Assembly (NCBI GenBank): GCA_947632555.1
Contig: CANRPU010000007.1
Location: 62,001 to 126,000 of the forward strand
Direction of reading: 5' to 3'
Source of the DNA: an uncultured Lachnospiraceae bacterium
GTDB lineage: Bacteria > Bacillota > Clostridia > Lachnospirales > Lachnospiraceae
DNA: 64,000 nucleotides
Both the position numbers and the translations under genes were made by a program. Below, in pieces: positions 50,077 to 59,174 of this stretch (within the stretch, counting starts at the first letter, position 1; each line of letters opens with the position of its first letter). The notes under the pieces were generated by a model, which made no database searches, had not been told where the DNA came from, and saw nothing but the letters and a program-made list of their open reading frames with translations.

Positions 50077-52317
50077 ATGAAAAAATTTATAATGCTGCTG
50101 CTTGTGGCCGCGCTCACGGCGGCAGGCGCGGGATGCGGAAATGAAAAAGGCGCTCAGACCACGGCGGAGAAGGATCCGTTAGAAGGCGGGACAGCCGGTA
50201 CGGAAGGAGAAAACCTGCAGGAGGTGGTCAGGGGCGGATATGTGGAACGGGAGATCCCCCTGCCCGAAGAACTGCGCGGAGAAACGATCTTTCAGATAGG
50301 CGCTGTGGGAGGAAAACTGTGCCTTTACACGGAAAAGGAAAGGGACGGCGCTGCGGGATTTGCCCGCTATGTTTACCAGGGAGAGGCGTTTGCGGAGGAC
50401 ACGCCCGACTGGCTGGCGGACATTGTACTGGAAGAAACGATACCGCCGTATCAGGTCATAGAACCGGAAAACGGAAGTCCCTGCCTGTATTGTGCGGGAA
50501 TAGAAGGAGAGCATCTCTGGGGGTATCTATACCGCGGCGGCGCGGACGGCGCAGCGGAAGAGATCACGCCGCCGGACTGGCGGGAAGAGGTCCCCGGAGC
50601 GGGGTATTATGAATATCCCGATGACATTACCGTTCTGGAAGACGGCAGCGCTGCCGGCATCTATTATGACAGTATCCGGATCTATGACGGGGAAACCGGG
50701 GAATGCCTGCAGGAGCTTCCTCTTTCTCAAAACCTGTACACGGGAAAGATATACGGCGGCGGGGACAGATTTTATACGGTGCCGGTCACCGCGCGGGGGG
50801 AGTTCCTGGGGGTGGAGGTATATACCCGGGACGCATCGGGAAAGATCGCGCCGCCGGAACTGCTTTCCTGTGAAGAAGTAGGAAGCTGCCCCTGTCTGAC
50901 GCCGCTTCCTGACGGTGCTCTGCTGTGCGGGGGCAGAGGCGGGCTCTTTACCTGTTCGCCCCAGGGAGAGTGGGAATGTCTGCTGGAGGGAAGTTACAGC
51001 TCCTTTTCCCTGGAAACGCTGCAGTGCATAGGGCTTGCCGCCGTCGGCGCCCATACGTATTACGCGCTGTTTGATTCGGAGGACGGATACATGCTGGCGG
51101 AATATTCCTACGATGCCGATCTGGAGCGTCTGCCGCCTGTGGAACTTACCATATACAGCCTGTATGACAATACCACGTTGAAACACGCGGCCGCGCTCTA
51201 CACCAGAGAGCATCCGGAGGTCCGGGTAACGGTGGAAACGGGGATCACCTACGAGGAACTTCCTACGGCGGATGTGAAAGCCGAGATCCAGAACCTTCAT
51301 ACCAGGCTGCTGGCAGGAGATAAGCCGGACCTGCTCCTGCTGGACGGTCTGGATAAAGAGGCGTTCGCGGAACAGAATCTGCTGGCGGATATCAGTGATA
51401 TTGTGACACAGATGTCGCAAAACGGCATCCTGCTGGAAAACGTGGTGGCAAACCATACAGAGGAAAACGGCGCCGTATACAGCGTGCCGCTGAGGATATC
51501 TCTTTACCTGTCAGGCAGTGTCCTTTTGGATGTTTCTCGGTACGGGGATATGGAAACGCTGGCCGGCGCGATGGAGGAAAACGATGAACGGCTGCTGGGC
51601 CCCATGACGGTGGAAAAACTGGTTTCCGTCTTTGTGCCTTTCGCGGTGGAAGATCTGGTGAACAACGGGGAGCTGGATGAGGCGGCGCTGGAAGATCTGC
51701 TGGAACTTTTAAAGAGATTCGCGGCGGAAAGCCGCATGGTGGAACAGTTTACGGAAGAGATGACGCCCTACGACCTGTGGGATTATTCTTTTAAAAACGG
51801 AGTAACCTTTTTTAAAGTGGACGGCTTTTTGGATGCCATGACGCCCCTGTCCATTCTGACGGATACGCAGGGCAGCTTTGAAAATTTTGAGAGCGCGTAC
51901 CAGCCCATGGGACAGCTGGCCATCTTAAACGGCGGGGCCTCCATGGAGGCCGCCAGGGCGTTTGTGGAATTTGCCCTTTCCGAAGAAGCGCAGGACAGCG
52001 ACTTTCGGGACGGATTCCCGGTGAACACGCGGGCGCTGGAAAACCAGCTGGATAAGGACAGGTCGGAGTATACGGGATACGCCATGTTTTCCCAGGCGGG
52101 AGGAGGCGTGACAGAGTTTGAGATCCTCCCGATAAGCGCGGAAAACGGAAAAAGACTGCTGGAAATGTGCGGGAGCGCCAGAAAGGAATGGGTGGAAGAC
52201 GAACAGATAGAAAAGGTGATCAGAGAAGCCCTGCCGGCGTATTTAGACGGCAGGGCCACTACAGAGCAGACTATTTCCACCATTCAGAGCGGACTTCGGA
52301 TGTACCTGGCGGAATAG
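50077..52317 (+). CDS. Large lipoprotein: N-terminal beta domain plus ABC-type solute-binding domain
   Basis: ATG 50077 is chosen behind CGGAGG; an in-frame TTG at 50059 precedes that site. A signal peptide ends near AGAGC, a weak lipobox. Residues about 50-360 are beta-rich with propeller-like repeats (GSAAGIYYDSIRIYDGETGECLQELPLS). From about 365 to the end is a family 1 extracellular solute-binding protein (LTIYSLYDNTTLKHAAALYTREHPEVRVTVETG, then AKPDLLLLDGLD-like and EAARAFVEFALSEEAQ). The usual length is about 430, so the 746 residues reflect the added domain. No permease or ATPase is next to it, so it is an orphan binding or sensor protein, perhaps for polysaccharides or peptides. Confidence 0.8.
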   Translation: MKKFIMLLLVAALTAAGAGCGNEKGAQTTAEKDPLEGGTAGTEGENLQEVVRGGYVEREIPLPEELRGETIFQIGAVGGKLCLYTEKERDGAAGFARYVYQGEAFAEDTPDWLADIVLEETIPPYQVIEPENGSPCLYCAGIEGEHLWGYLYRGGADGAAEEITPPDWREEVPGAGYYEYPDDITVLEDGSAAGIYYDSIRIYDGETGECLQELPLSQNLYTGKIYGGGDRFYTVPVTARGEFLGVEVYTRDASGKIAPPELLSCEEVGSCPCLTPLPDGALLCGGRGGLFTCSPQGEWECLLEGSYSSFSLETLQCIGLAAVGAHTYYALFDSEDGYMLAEYSYDADLERLPPVELTIYSLYDNTTLKHAAALYTREHPEVRVTVETGITYEELPTADVKAEIQNLHTRLLAGDKPDLLLLDGLDKEAFAEQNLLADISDIVTQMSQNGILLENVVANHTEENGAVYSVPLRISLYLSGSVLLDVSRYGDMETLAGAMEENDERLLGPMTVEKLVSVFVPFAVEDLVNNGELDEAALEDLLELLKRFAAESRMVEQFTEEMTPYDLWDYSFKNGVTFFKVDGFLDAMTPLSILTDTQGSFENFESAYQPMGQLAILNGGASMEAARAFVEFALSEEAQDSDFRDGFPVNTRALENQLDKDRSEYTGYAMFSQAGGGVTEFEILPISAENGKRLLEMCGSARKEWVEDEQIEKVIREALPAYLDGRATTEQTISTIQSGLRMYLAE

Positions 52318-52360
52318 GGCTGTTCCGTCGGACGGCGGAAGAGATGGAAAATGCTTCGCG

Positions 52361-52987
52361 TTAGATAAAATGCGTCCAGGCCCTCTCTTCCGTTTCCGGC
52401 AGCCCGAACTGTTCCCTGCCAAGGGCGATGCTCTTCATCAGGAATACCATATTTCTGGCCAGCACCCGCATGGTCTGCCGGCCTTCCAGATCCATTTCCG
52501 CCTCCCTCGGTTCCCGGCCGTGCACGCAGTTCCAGTACTGGCTGGAAGCCACCGGCATATTGGAAATGGTGAAATACTTGTTTAACTCGTCAAAGGTGGC
52601 GGAGCAGCCGCCCCGTCTGGCGCAGACTACGCTGGCGCCCACTTTCATGGTCTTGTCAAAGGACGTGCTGTAAAAGAGCCTGTCAAGACAGGCGATCAAA
52701 GTGGCGTTGGCGGAAGCGTAGTAGACAGGGCTTGCTACCACCAGGCCGTCCGCTGCCTCAAATTTCGGCGCCAGTTCGTTCACCACATCGTCAAAGACGC
52801 ACCGGCCCTTCCGCGCGCAGGTGCCGCAGGCGATACAGCCCCGGACAGCCTGGTTTCCTACCTGTACGGTTTCCACGGCAACGCCGCTCTCCGTAAAGAT
52901 CCGCTCCATTTCCCGGATCGCCAGGCCGGTATTGCCGTTTACCCTGGGGCTTCCGTTCAGTATCAGTACTTTTAATTGTTCTGCCAT
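52361..52987 (-). CDS. NAD(P)H-dependent FMN oxidoreductase, flavodoxin fold
   Basis: The FMN-binding loop NGSPRVNGNT and the SPVYYASANATLIACLDR segment mark the flavodoxin/iron-sulfur flavoprotein-like reductases. CIACGTCARKGRC is the Cys motif found in this group, often with an extra iron-sulfur cluster or disulfide. At 208 residues it is typical. It lies downstream of the sensor kinase gene on the same strand with 46 bases between, so it may be separate. The electron acceptor is unknown. Confidence 0.9.
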   Translation of the reverse strand: MAEQLKVLILNGSPRVNGNTGLAIREMERIFTESGVAVETVQVGNQAVRGCIACGTCARKGRCVFDDVVNELAPKFEAADGLVVASPVYYASANATLIACLDRLFYSTSFDKTMKVGASVVCARRGGCSATFDELNKYFTISNMPVASSQYWNCVHGREPREAEMDLEGRQTMRVLARNMVFLMKSIALGREQFGLPETEERAWTHFI

Positions 52988-53033
52988 GTGAGAATCCTCC
53001 TTATATCATGTTTTATCATGGTGATCTGTTATC

Positions 53034-54461
53034 TTAATCCTCTTCTTCCTCGATCCTCGCGCAGGGCAGGGAGAAGATAAATTCGGTGCCCACGCCCTCG
53101 GTGCTGATAACGTTGATATGTTCTCCGTGGGAAGCGATGATCTCCTTTACGATGGCCAGGCCCAGGCCCGTGCCTTTCTTGTCCCTGCCCCTGGAGGCAT
53201 CGGATTTGTAGAAACGCTCCCAGATCAGCTTCAGGTCATCCTTGGGAATGCCGATGCCGCTGTCTTTAACGGAAACAAAAAGTTTGTTCTTTTTCACGGA
53301 GGTTTCGATGCGTATCACCGAGTCGTGATGGCTGAATTTAATGGCGTTATCCAGCAGATTGTAAAGGACCTGCTGGATCTTTCCCATATCGGCGTTCACG
53401 TACAGGGTATCGCCCGTCAGCACCAGTTCGATGGCCAGCATCTTTTTCCGGCAGGTGCCCTCAAAGGAAGCGGCGGTGGATCGGATCACCTGATTGATGT
53501 CAAAATCTGTTTTGTCTAACAGAAGACCCTTGGTATTCAGGTTGTTTAAGGTGAGCAGGCTGTTTGTCAGCTTGGTTAAACGGTCGGTTTCATTCAGCGC
53601 GATCTGGAGATAGCGTTCGTGCAGCTCCTGGGGGATCGTGCCGTCTATCATGGCCTCCAGATAGCCCTTGATGGACGTCAGAGGAGAACGGAAGTCATGG
53701 GAAATATTGGCTACGAATTTTTTCTGGTCATCCTCCGAGCGGGCGATCTCGCTTGCCATATAATTCAGGCAGGCCGCCAGATATCCGATCTCGTCCTCGC
53801 TCTCCACCTGAAACTCATAATGCATATTGCCGGAAGCGTACTGCTCTGTGGCGTAGGTGATCTTGCGCAGAGGGATGTAAACGATTTCCGTAAAGAAGAT
53901 CAGGATGATCAGGGAGAGCAGAAACAGGATTCCCAGTGTAATATAGGAAATGGTGAGCAGACTGTTGCAGGATTTCTCAATATCCGCCATGGGGGCGTGG
54001 ATGACCACATAGCCGTTGATCTTATAAGAGGAAGTAATGGGCGCCATGACGTTGAGCATGTCTTCCTGGAAACTGTCAAAAAAATTTCCCACGTTATAAT
54101 AGGAACCGGCGGTGGCGGTGGGATCAAAGTTGTCGATCATCACCACCTCTTCCACGTTTAAGGGAGAATCCGTACTGAGAACCATTCTGCCGGAAGGGTT
54201 GATGATCCAGATAATGGATCCCATGTACAGGGAAAGCGCATCCAGCTGGGCCTTTACCGCTTCCAGGGAAGTATCGTTGGTATACAGGCCGGGAGCGTAG
54301 GTGTTGGCGATCAGCGTGGCCTCGGAATACAGGGCGTTGGCCTTTTCACGGATGAGCTGCTCCCGCGTCATACTGGGAACGAAAGTGGTGATGATGATAA
54401 AACCGAAGATACCGAAGATAACGTAGGCCAGTATGAACTTTAAATACAGGGTTTTTCTCAT
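53034..54461 (-). CDS. Sensor histidine kinase
   Basis: Membrane kinase with helices at about 7-28 and 172-195 bracketing an extracytoplasmic sensor domain (PDC/Cache-like) of about 140 residues. HAMP follows, then the H-box FVANISHDFRSPLTSIKGYLE, N-box LLDNAIKF, and G boxes DSGIGIPKDDL and GTGLGLAIVKEI. It overlaps the response regulator by four bases (ATGA). The RR-HK pair lies after mutS2 in one orientation. The signal is unknown. Confidence 0.94.
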   Translation of the reverse strand: MRKTLYLKFILAYVIFGIFGFIIITTFVPSMTREQLIREKANALYSEATLIANTYAPGLYTNDTSLEAVKAQLDALSLYMGSIIWIINPSGRMVLSTDSPLNVEEVVMIDNFDPTATAGSYYNVGNFFDSFQEDMLNVMAPITSSYKINGYVVIHAPMADIEKSCNSLLTISYITLGILFLLSLIILIFFTEIVYIPLRKITYATEQYASGNMHYEFQVESEDEIGYLAACLNYMASEIARSEDDQKKFVANISHDFRSPLTSIKGYLEAMIDGTIPQELHERYLQIALNETDRLTKLTNSLLTLNNLNTKGLLLDKTDFDINQVIRSTAASFEGTCRKKMLAIELVLTGDTLYVNADMGKIQQVLYNLLDNAIKFSHHDSVIRIETSVKKNKLFVSVKDSGIGIPKDDLKLIWERFYKSDASRGRDKKGTGLGLAIVKEIIASHGEHINVISTEGVGTEFIFSLPCARIEEEED

Positions 54462-55168
54462 GACAGAGTTCCTTTGACTTCAAATTTGTATCCAATGCCC
54501 CATATGGTGGAGATCTTCCAGGAGGCGTGGTCCTTGATCTTTTCCCGCAGGCGCTTGATGTGCACGTCTACGGTACGGGTATCTCCGATATACTCATATC
54601 CCCAGATCTGGTCTAAAAGCTGCTCCCTGGTAAAAACATGGTTGGGAGAGGAAGCCAGAAAATAAAGCAGTTCCAGCTCCTTGGGGGGCATTTCCACGGT
54701 CCGGCCCATATAGATCACGGAGTAATTGGTCTGATTGATGATGAGATCCGGATATTCCACCCGTTTTTCAGGGCTGGCTTCCGGAGAGGAGGGCATGGGC
54801 TTGCAGCGGCGCAGTACCGCCTTGACTCTTGCCACGAGTTCCTTGGAATCAAAGGGCTTTTCCATAAAATCATCGGCGCCCAGTTCCAGTCCCAGTACTT
54901 TGTCAAACACTTCGCCCTTGGCGGAGAGGATGATAATGGGAGTCTGGCGTTTGGCCCGCACTTCCCGGCACACCTGATAACCGTCGATGCCGGGCAGCAT
55001 CAGATCCAGCAGGATCAGATTGGGCTCAAAGGAGTCCACGGCGGTGAGCGCCGATTCCCCGTCCCCTACGATCATGGTTTCAAAGCACTCCTTGATGAGA
55101 TAGAGGGAGATCAGCTCCGCGATGTTTTCATCGTCATCTACAATTAAAATTTTCTGCTTGTTTACCAT
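54458..55168 (-). CDS. OmpR-family response regulator
   Basis: Receiver domain with the acidic pair VDDDE, phospho-acceptor D in ILLDLMLPGIDG (about residue 54), ILSAKGE and the conserved K in EKPFDSKEL. The C-terminal winged helix (MPPKELELLYFLASSPNHVFTREQLLDQIWGYEYIGDTRTVDVHIKRLREKI) is of the OmpR/PhoB type. It starts 14 bases after the mutS2 stop, with GGAGGAGCCC as ribosome site. The partner is the histidine kinase downstream. Confidence 0.95.
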   Translation of the reverse strand: MVNKQKILIVDDDENIAELISLYLIKECFETMIVGDGESALTAVDSFEPNLILLDLMLPGIDGYQVCREVRAKRQTPIIILSAKGEVFDKVLGLELGADDFMEKPFDSKELVARVKAVLRRCKPMPSSPEASPEKRVEYPDLIINQTNYSVIYMGRTVEMPPKELELLYFLASSPNHVFTREQLLDQIWGYEYIGDTRTVDVHIKRLREKIKDHASWKISTIWGIGYKFEVKGTLS

Positions 55169-55182
55169 GGGCTCCTCCTGCG

Positions 55183-57570
55183 CTACTTAAAAGTAATGAT
55201 CGTGACACCGGCGTCACCTTCTCCAAATTCGCCAAGACGGTAGTCCTTCACAAAGGGCAGACGGCGTACATGGCTGTGCACCGCGCTGCGCAGGACCCCG
55301 GTACCTTTTCCGTGTATGATGCGGACGCTGGGCAGATGCGCCAGGTAGGCGTCATCCAGATATTTGTCCAAAACGGCGATCGCCTGGTCCCTGGTCAGGC
55401 CCAGCAGGTTGATCTCGGGAGAAACGGAAAGCGTTTTGGAAAGTTTCATGCCCAGGCCGTTTCGGCGGGAACCTCCGGCGAAGGCCGTCTGAGTATCCTC
55501 GTCCGGCAGCGGCGCCAGATCTTTAACGTTGGCGCTGGTGCGCATGATACCGCACTGTACGAACAGATTGCCTTTCGCGTCCGGCAGGGTGCTCACGGTC
55601 CCCTTCAGGCCCATGGAGAGGATCTTCACGGAATCTCCTTTTTTCAGAGCGCCGGGATCTACCGTCTGCTGCTCCCCGGATTTCCCCGGAGGCGTCTTCA
55701 TGGCCAGCCGCTGGTTTTGTTCGTCGATCCTGTTCCGCAGCTTCTGGCGTTTCTGTTCCAGATCACGGATATCGGTATGACTGTCCGTTTTGTTAAAGTC
55801 GCGGATGGTCTGGTCCGCCACATCTTTGGCTTCCTGCAGAATGGCGCGGGCCTGTTCCCGGGCCTCCCGCAGGATCCTGTCCCTGGCGCTGTCCAGTTTC
55901 TCGTTTTTGGCCTTCAGCTGCCCTTCCAGGGTTTTGATCCTTTCCTTGTATCCGGCCAGTTCCTGCTGTTCTTTTTCAATGGTGCGCCTGCTGTTTTCCA
56001 GATCCGCGATGATATCCTCGAAGCTGGAGTCCTCTTTGTCGATCTGCTCTTTGGCCGCTTCGATCACCGCCTCCGGCAGGCCAAGACGGGCGGAGATGGC
56101 AAACGCGTTGCTCTTGCCCGGGATACCGATCAAAAGCCGGTAGGTGGGCTTTAAGGATTCCACGTCAAATTCACAGCACGCGTTCTCCACAAAAGGGGTG
56201 GAGAGGGCGTAAAGTTTCAGTTCGCTGTAATGGGTGGTGGCCATGGTGCGGATCCCTCTGCCGTGCAGATGGTTCAAAATGGCAATGGCCAGCGCGGCGC
56301 CTTCCGTAGGATCGGTTCCCGCGCCCAGCTCGTCGAACAGGCAGAGGGAATTTTCGTCAGCAGATGACAGTATTGTCACAATAGAGGTCATGTGCGAAGA
56401 AAAGGTGGAAAGGCTCTGCTCTATGCTCTGCTCATCGCCGATGTCCGCGTAGACCTCCTCAAAAACGGAAAGTTCCGAGTGGTCCAGAGCCGGGATATGC
56501 AGACCGGCCTGTCCCATCAGGGTAAAAAGTCCCACGGTCTTCAGGGAAACGGTTTTGCCGCCGGTGTTGGGACCGGTAATGACCAGCAGATCAAATTCCT
56601 GCCCCAGGGAAATGTCAATGGGGACCACCTGCTGCCGGTTCAGAAGCGGATGCCGGCCTTTCCGGATACGGATATAATGCTTGCGGTTAAACAGAGGCAT
56701 GACGGCATTCTGCTCCAGAGCCAGCTTGCCCTTGGCAAAAATAAAGTCCAGGGAGGTCATCAGGCGCTGGTCGGCAGCCAGTTCATCGGTGTGGGCCGAA
56801 AGCTCCAGAGAAAGCGAAGCCAGGATCCGTTCGATCTCCTGCTGCTCTTCCAGGGCCAGCTCCTTCAGCCGGTTGTTCAATTCCACTATGGCGGACGGCT
56901 CGATAAAAAAGGTGGAGCCGGTAGCCGACTGGTCGTGCACCATGCCCGGGACCTGCCCCTTGTATTCCGCCTTGACCGGAACGCAGTAGCGGTTGTCCCG
57001 CATGGTAATGACGGCATCCTGCAGATAAACGCGGGCGGAGCCGTTGATCATGGAATTGAGCTGGGAATGTATCTTTTCGCCGGTCTGGCGGATACCGCGG
57101 CGGATCTGTTTCAGACCCGCGCTGGCATCGTCGGCCACTTCCTCTTCGGAGGGCAGGCACCGGCGGATTTCCTCCGCAATATGTGACATAGGTGTCAGGC
57201 TGTCAAAATAGGACTGGAGAGAGTCCTTGGGCTCATCGTCCCGGTCGCTCTGGCCGTAATGTTTCACCCGGGACACATTTTCCAGAAAGCCGGCGATAGC
57301 CAGAAGCTCCGGTATGGACAGGGCGGCTCCCGCTTTCAGGGACTGAATACAGTATCCCAGGTCTTTGTTGCTGCCGAAGGAGATGCCGCTGCGGGCAATG
57401 AGCCTGGAGAGCGCGTCCGCCGTTTCAATCTGGGCGATACGAACGGCCTGGATGTCCGTGTCGGGAACCAGGGCCGCGCAGAGCTTTCTGGCCGGCTCCG
57501 AGTCGGCTTTTTCGGCCAGCATGGCCAGTATTTTATCAAATTCCAGAGTGTGTAAGACTTTTTTGTTCAT
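55183..57570 (-). CDS. mutS2: Endonuclease MutS2
   Basis: Homologue of MutS lacking the mismatch-recognition domain. It acts in ribosome-collision rescue and in limiting recombination, depending on species. The core and ATPase have Walker A ITGPNTGGKT and LFDELGAGTDPTEG, followed by a long coiled coil (residues 500-630), a KOW-like patch and the C-terminal Smr nuclease domain (LLGLTRDQAIAVLDKYLDDAYLAHLPSVRIIHGKGTGVLRSAV). The 795-residue length is standard. It lies 18 bases after murG. Confidence 0.96.
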   Translation of the reverse strand: MNKKVLHTLEFDKILAMLAEKADSEPARKLCAALVPDTDIQAVRIAQIETADALSRLIARSGISFGSNKDLGYCIQSLKAGAALSIPELLAIAGFLENVSRVKHYGQSDRDDEPKDSLQSYFDSLTPMSHIAEEIRRCLPSEEEVADDASAGLKQIRRGIRQTGEKIHSQLNSMINGSARVYLQDAVITMRDNRYCVPVKAEYKGQVPGMVHDQSATGSTFFIEPSAIVELNNRLKELALEEQQEIERILASLSLELSAHTDELAADQRLMTSLDFIFAKGKLALEQNAVMPLFNRKHYIRIRKGRHPLLNRQQVVPIDISLGQEFDLLVITGPNTGGKTVSLKTVGLFTLMGQAGLHIPALDHSELSVFEEVYADIGDEQSIEQSLSTFSSHMTSIVTILSSADENSLCLFDELGAGTDPTEGAALAIAILNHLHGRGIRTMATTHYSELKLYALSTPFVENACCEFDVESLKPTYRLLIGIPGKSNAFAISARLGLPEAVIEAAKEQIDKEDSSFEDIIADLENSRRTIEKEQQELAGYKERIKTLEGQLKAKNEKLDSARDRILREAREQARAILQEAKDVADQTIRDFNKTDSHTDIRDLEQKRQKLRNRIDEQNQRLAMKTPPGKSGEQQTVDPGALKKGDSVKILSMGLKGTVSTLPDAKGNLFVQCGIMRTSANVKDLAPLPDEDTQTAFAGGSRRNGLGMKLSKTLSVSPEINLLGLTRDQAIAVLDKYLDDAYLAHLPSVRIIHGKGTGVLRSAVHSHVRRLPFVKDYRLGEFGEGDAGVTIITFK

Positions 57571-57588
57571 AGGTTTTTCCTGTGAAGA

Positions 57589-58653
57589 TCAGGCGCTGAC
57601 CTCTTTGATCAGGCCGACAATAGTGTCAATCGCGTTTAACTGCCTGCTCTGCCGCATGGCTTCGATGTATGTCTGGCGGGAACAGTAGAGTTCCTGTACC
57701 TTTTCCGTCAGAAGAGTTTCCGTCAGGTCATCCTCGCTCAGTACCAGGGAGAAGCCCTGGGAAGCGAAGGAGCGGGCGTTCAGGATCTGGTCACCCCTGC
57801 TTTTGGCGGCGGGGAGCGGGATCAGAAGATTGGGTTTGGCAAGCGCCAGGAGCTCGCAGATGGCGTTGGCCCCGGCGCGGGAAATGACTACGTCCGCCAT
57901 GGCAAAAATATCTTTTAACTCGCTTTTGAGATATTCAAACTGTTTGTAGCCTGTCAGGGTAAGCAGGGTATCGTCCAGCTTTCCCTTGCCGCACAGATGC
58001 ACCACCTGGAAATCTTGCAGGAGCATGGGAAGCGCCTTCCGTACCGCTTCGTTGATGCTGGCCGCGCCCTGGCTGCCGCCCACCACCATGATAACGGGCC
58101 TGCCGGCGGAAAAGCCGCAGAGCTTCAGTCCTTCCAGCCGGCTGCCGTTTGCCAGTTCTTCCCGTATGGGGGAACCGGTCAGTACCGCTTTGGAGGCCGG
58201 CAGTTCCTGAAGGGTTTCCGGAAAATTGCAGCAGATCCGGGCAGCCACGGGAATGCAGAGCTTGTTGGCCAGTCCCGGCGTCATGTCCGACTCGTGGATG
58301 ATGCAGGGGATCTTCAGGGAGGCCGCCGCTCTTACCACGGGAACGCTGACAAAACCGCCTTTGGAGAACACAACGTCAGGCTTCAGCTCTTTCAGGTATT
58401 TTCTGGCCTGCGAATAGCCTTTTACCACCCGGAAAGGATCCGTCAGGTTTTTGATGTCCAGGTACCGTCTGAATTTGCCGGTGGATATACCGGTATAGGG
58501 AATATCGAAATCCCCGATCAGTCTTTTTTCAATACCGTCGTAGGAGCCTATATAGAACACTTCAAAACCGGCTGCCTTTAAATGGGGCAGCAGCGCGATA
58601 TTGGGTGTCACATGTCCGGCGGTGCCGCCGCCGGTGAGCACGATCTTTTTCAT
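57589..58653 (-). CDS. murG: MurG: UDP-GlcNAc--lipid I N-acetylglucosaminyltransferase
   Basis: Peripheral membrane GT-B enzyme that makes lipid II from lipid I in peptidoglycan synthesis. The N-terminal glycine loop GGGTAGHVTPNIAL, the second motif KPDVVFSKGGFVSVPVV and the C-terminal GGSQGAASINE and SRAGANAICELLALAKPNLLIPLP are all present. The 354-residue length is typical. A murG gene away from the division cluster and beside mutS2 suggests an extra or relocated copy; a second copy elsewhere cannot be excluded. The ATG lies behind GGAGGCTC. Confidence 0.93.
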   Translation of the reverse strand: MKKIVLTGGGTAGHVTPNIALLPHLKAAGFEVFYIGSYDGIEKRLIGDFDIPYTGISTGKFRRYLDIKNLTDPFRVVKGYSQARKYLKELKPDVVFSKGGFVSVPVVRAAASLKIPCIIHESDMTPGLANKLCIPVAARICCNFPETLQELPASKAVLTGSPIREELANGSRLEGLKLCGFSAGRPVIMVVGGSQGAASINEAVRKALPMLLQDFQVVHLCGKGKLDDTLLTLTGYKQFEYLKSELKDIFAMADVVISRAGANAICELLALAKPNLLIPLPAAKSRGDQILNARSFASQGFSLVLSEDDLTETLLTEKVQELYCSRQTYIEAMRQSRQLNAIDTIVGLIKEVSA

Positions 58654-58670
58654 GTGGAGCCTCCGAAAAC

Positions 58671-58907
58671 TTATTTTAAAGATTCCAGCGCCCTAGCCAG
58701 CTGGTCGGGACAGGAAGTGGATTTAAAACCGCATTTGATGCCCTTGAGCCGCTCGATGGCGTCTTCTACTTTCATGCCCTTTACCAGTCTGCTGATACCC
58801 TGCAGATTGCCGTTGCAGCCGCCTGAAAAAGAAACGGAATCGATCACGCCGTCCGTTACTTCGATATCAATGGCGGTGGAACAGGTGCCTGATGTCTGAT
58901 ATCTCAT
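58671..58907 (-). CDS. TSCPD domain-containing protein (TIGR03905 type)
   Basis: The 78-residue protein begins MRYQTSGTCSTAIDIEV; GGAGG lies seven bases before this ATG, while the ATG six bases upstream is too close. The hallmark KSTSCPDQLARAL ends the domain, and GGCNGNLQGI is conserved in the family. The same domain caps class II ribonucleotide reductases, where its Cys residues bind metal. The function of stand-alone versions is not known. It lies 17 bases before murG and may be co-transcribed. Confidence 0.88.
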   Translation of the reverse strand: MRYQTSGTCSTAIDIEVTDGVIDSVSFSGGCNGNLQGISRLVKGMKVEDAIERLKGIKCGFKSTSCPDQLARALESLK

Positions 58908-58974
58908 ATCCATACCTCCCATAAATAACATATTCCTGCAGGTACTTCCGCAGTATTTTTTCTGAAGCAGGATT

Positions 58975-58980
58975 ATTATA
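58975..58980 (-). promoter_or_regulatory. Possible -10 box of the TSCPD-murG-mutS2 transcript
   Basis: TATAAT is read on the minus strand 68 bases upstream of the TSCPD start. The -35 region (TGGAAT, 17 bases away) is poor, so only the -10 is marked. The rest of the spacer 58908-59174 holds the opposite promoter for the next gene and nothing else recognisable. Confidence 0.35.
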
Positions 58981-59099
58981 GCAGAAACGGCGGCGGGATT
59001 CCAGTGCCTTGGGCAGATTTCCCTCAACTTTTGGGAAAAATCTGTTTTCCCGTGTAGAAAGACCACGAAATTTATCGACGAAATCCCGAACAGATTCTA

Positions 59100-59128
59100 T
59101 TGTTTTGAAAAACAGGGACATTTATAAT
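59100..59128 (+). promoter_or_regulatory. Sigma-A-like promoter of the membrane protein gene at 59175
   Basis: TTGTTT at 59100-59105 and TATAAT at 59123-59128 are 17 bases apart, giving a leader of about 40 bases. Confidence 0.65.
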
Positions 59129-59174
59129 AAAGTCAGTGGACACGATATGACGGCAAGCGGAAAAGGAGGATTCT

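Noticed and set aside
52320-52350. TTCCG...CGGAA hairpin as terminator of the lipoprotein gene
   Set aside because: Only five pairs and no T run.
56392-57186. 264-codon plus-strand open frame inside mutS2
   Set aside because: It lies opposite the conserved MutS2 ATPase core and shows no motif of its own.
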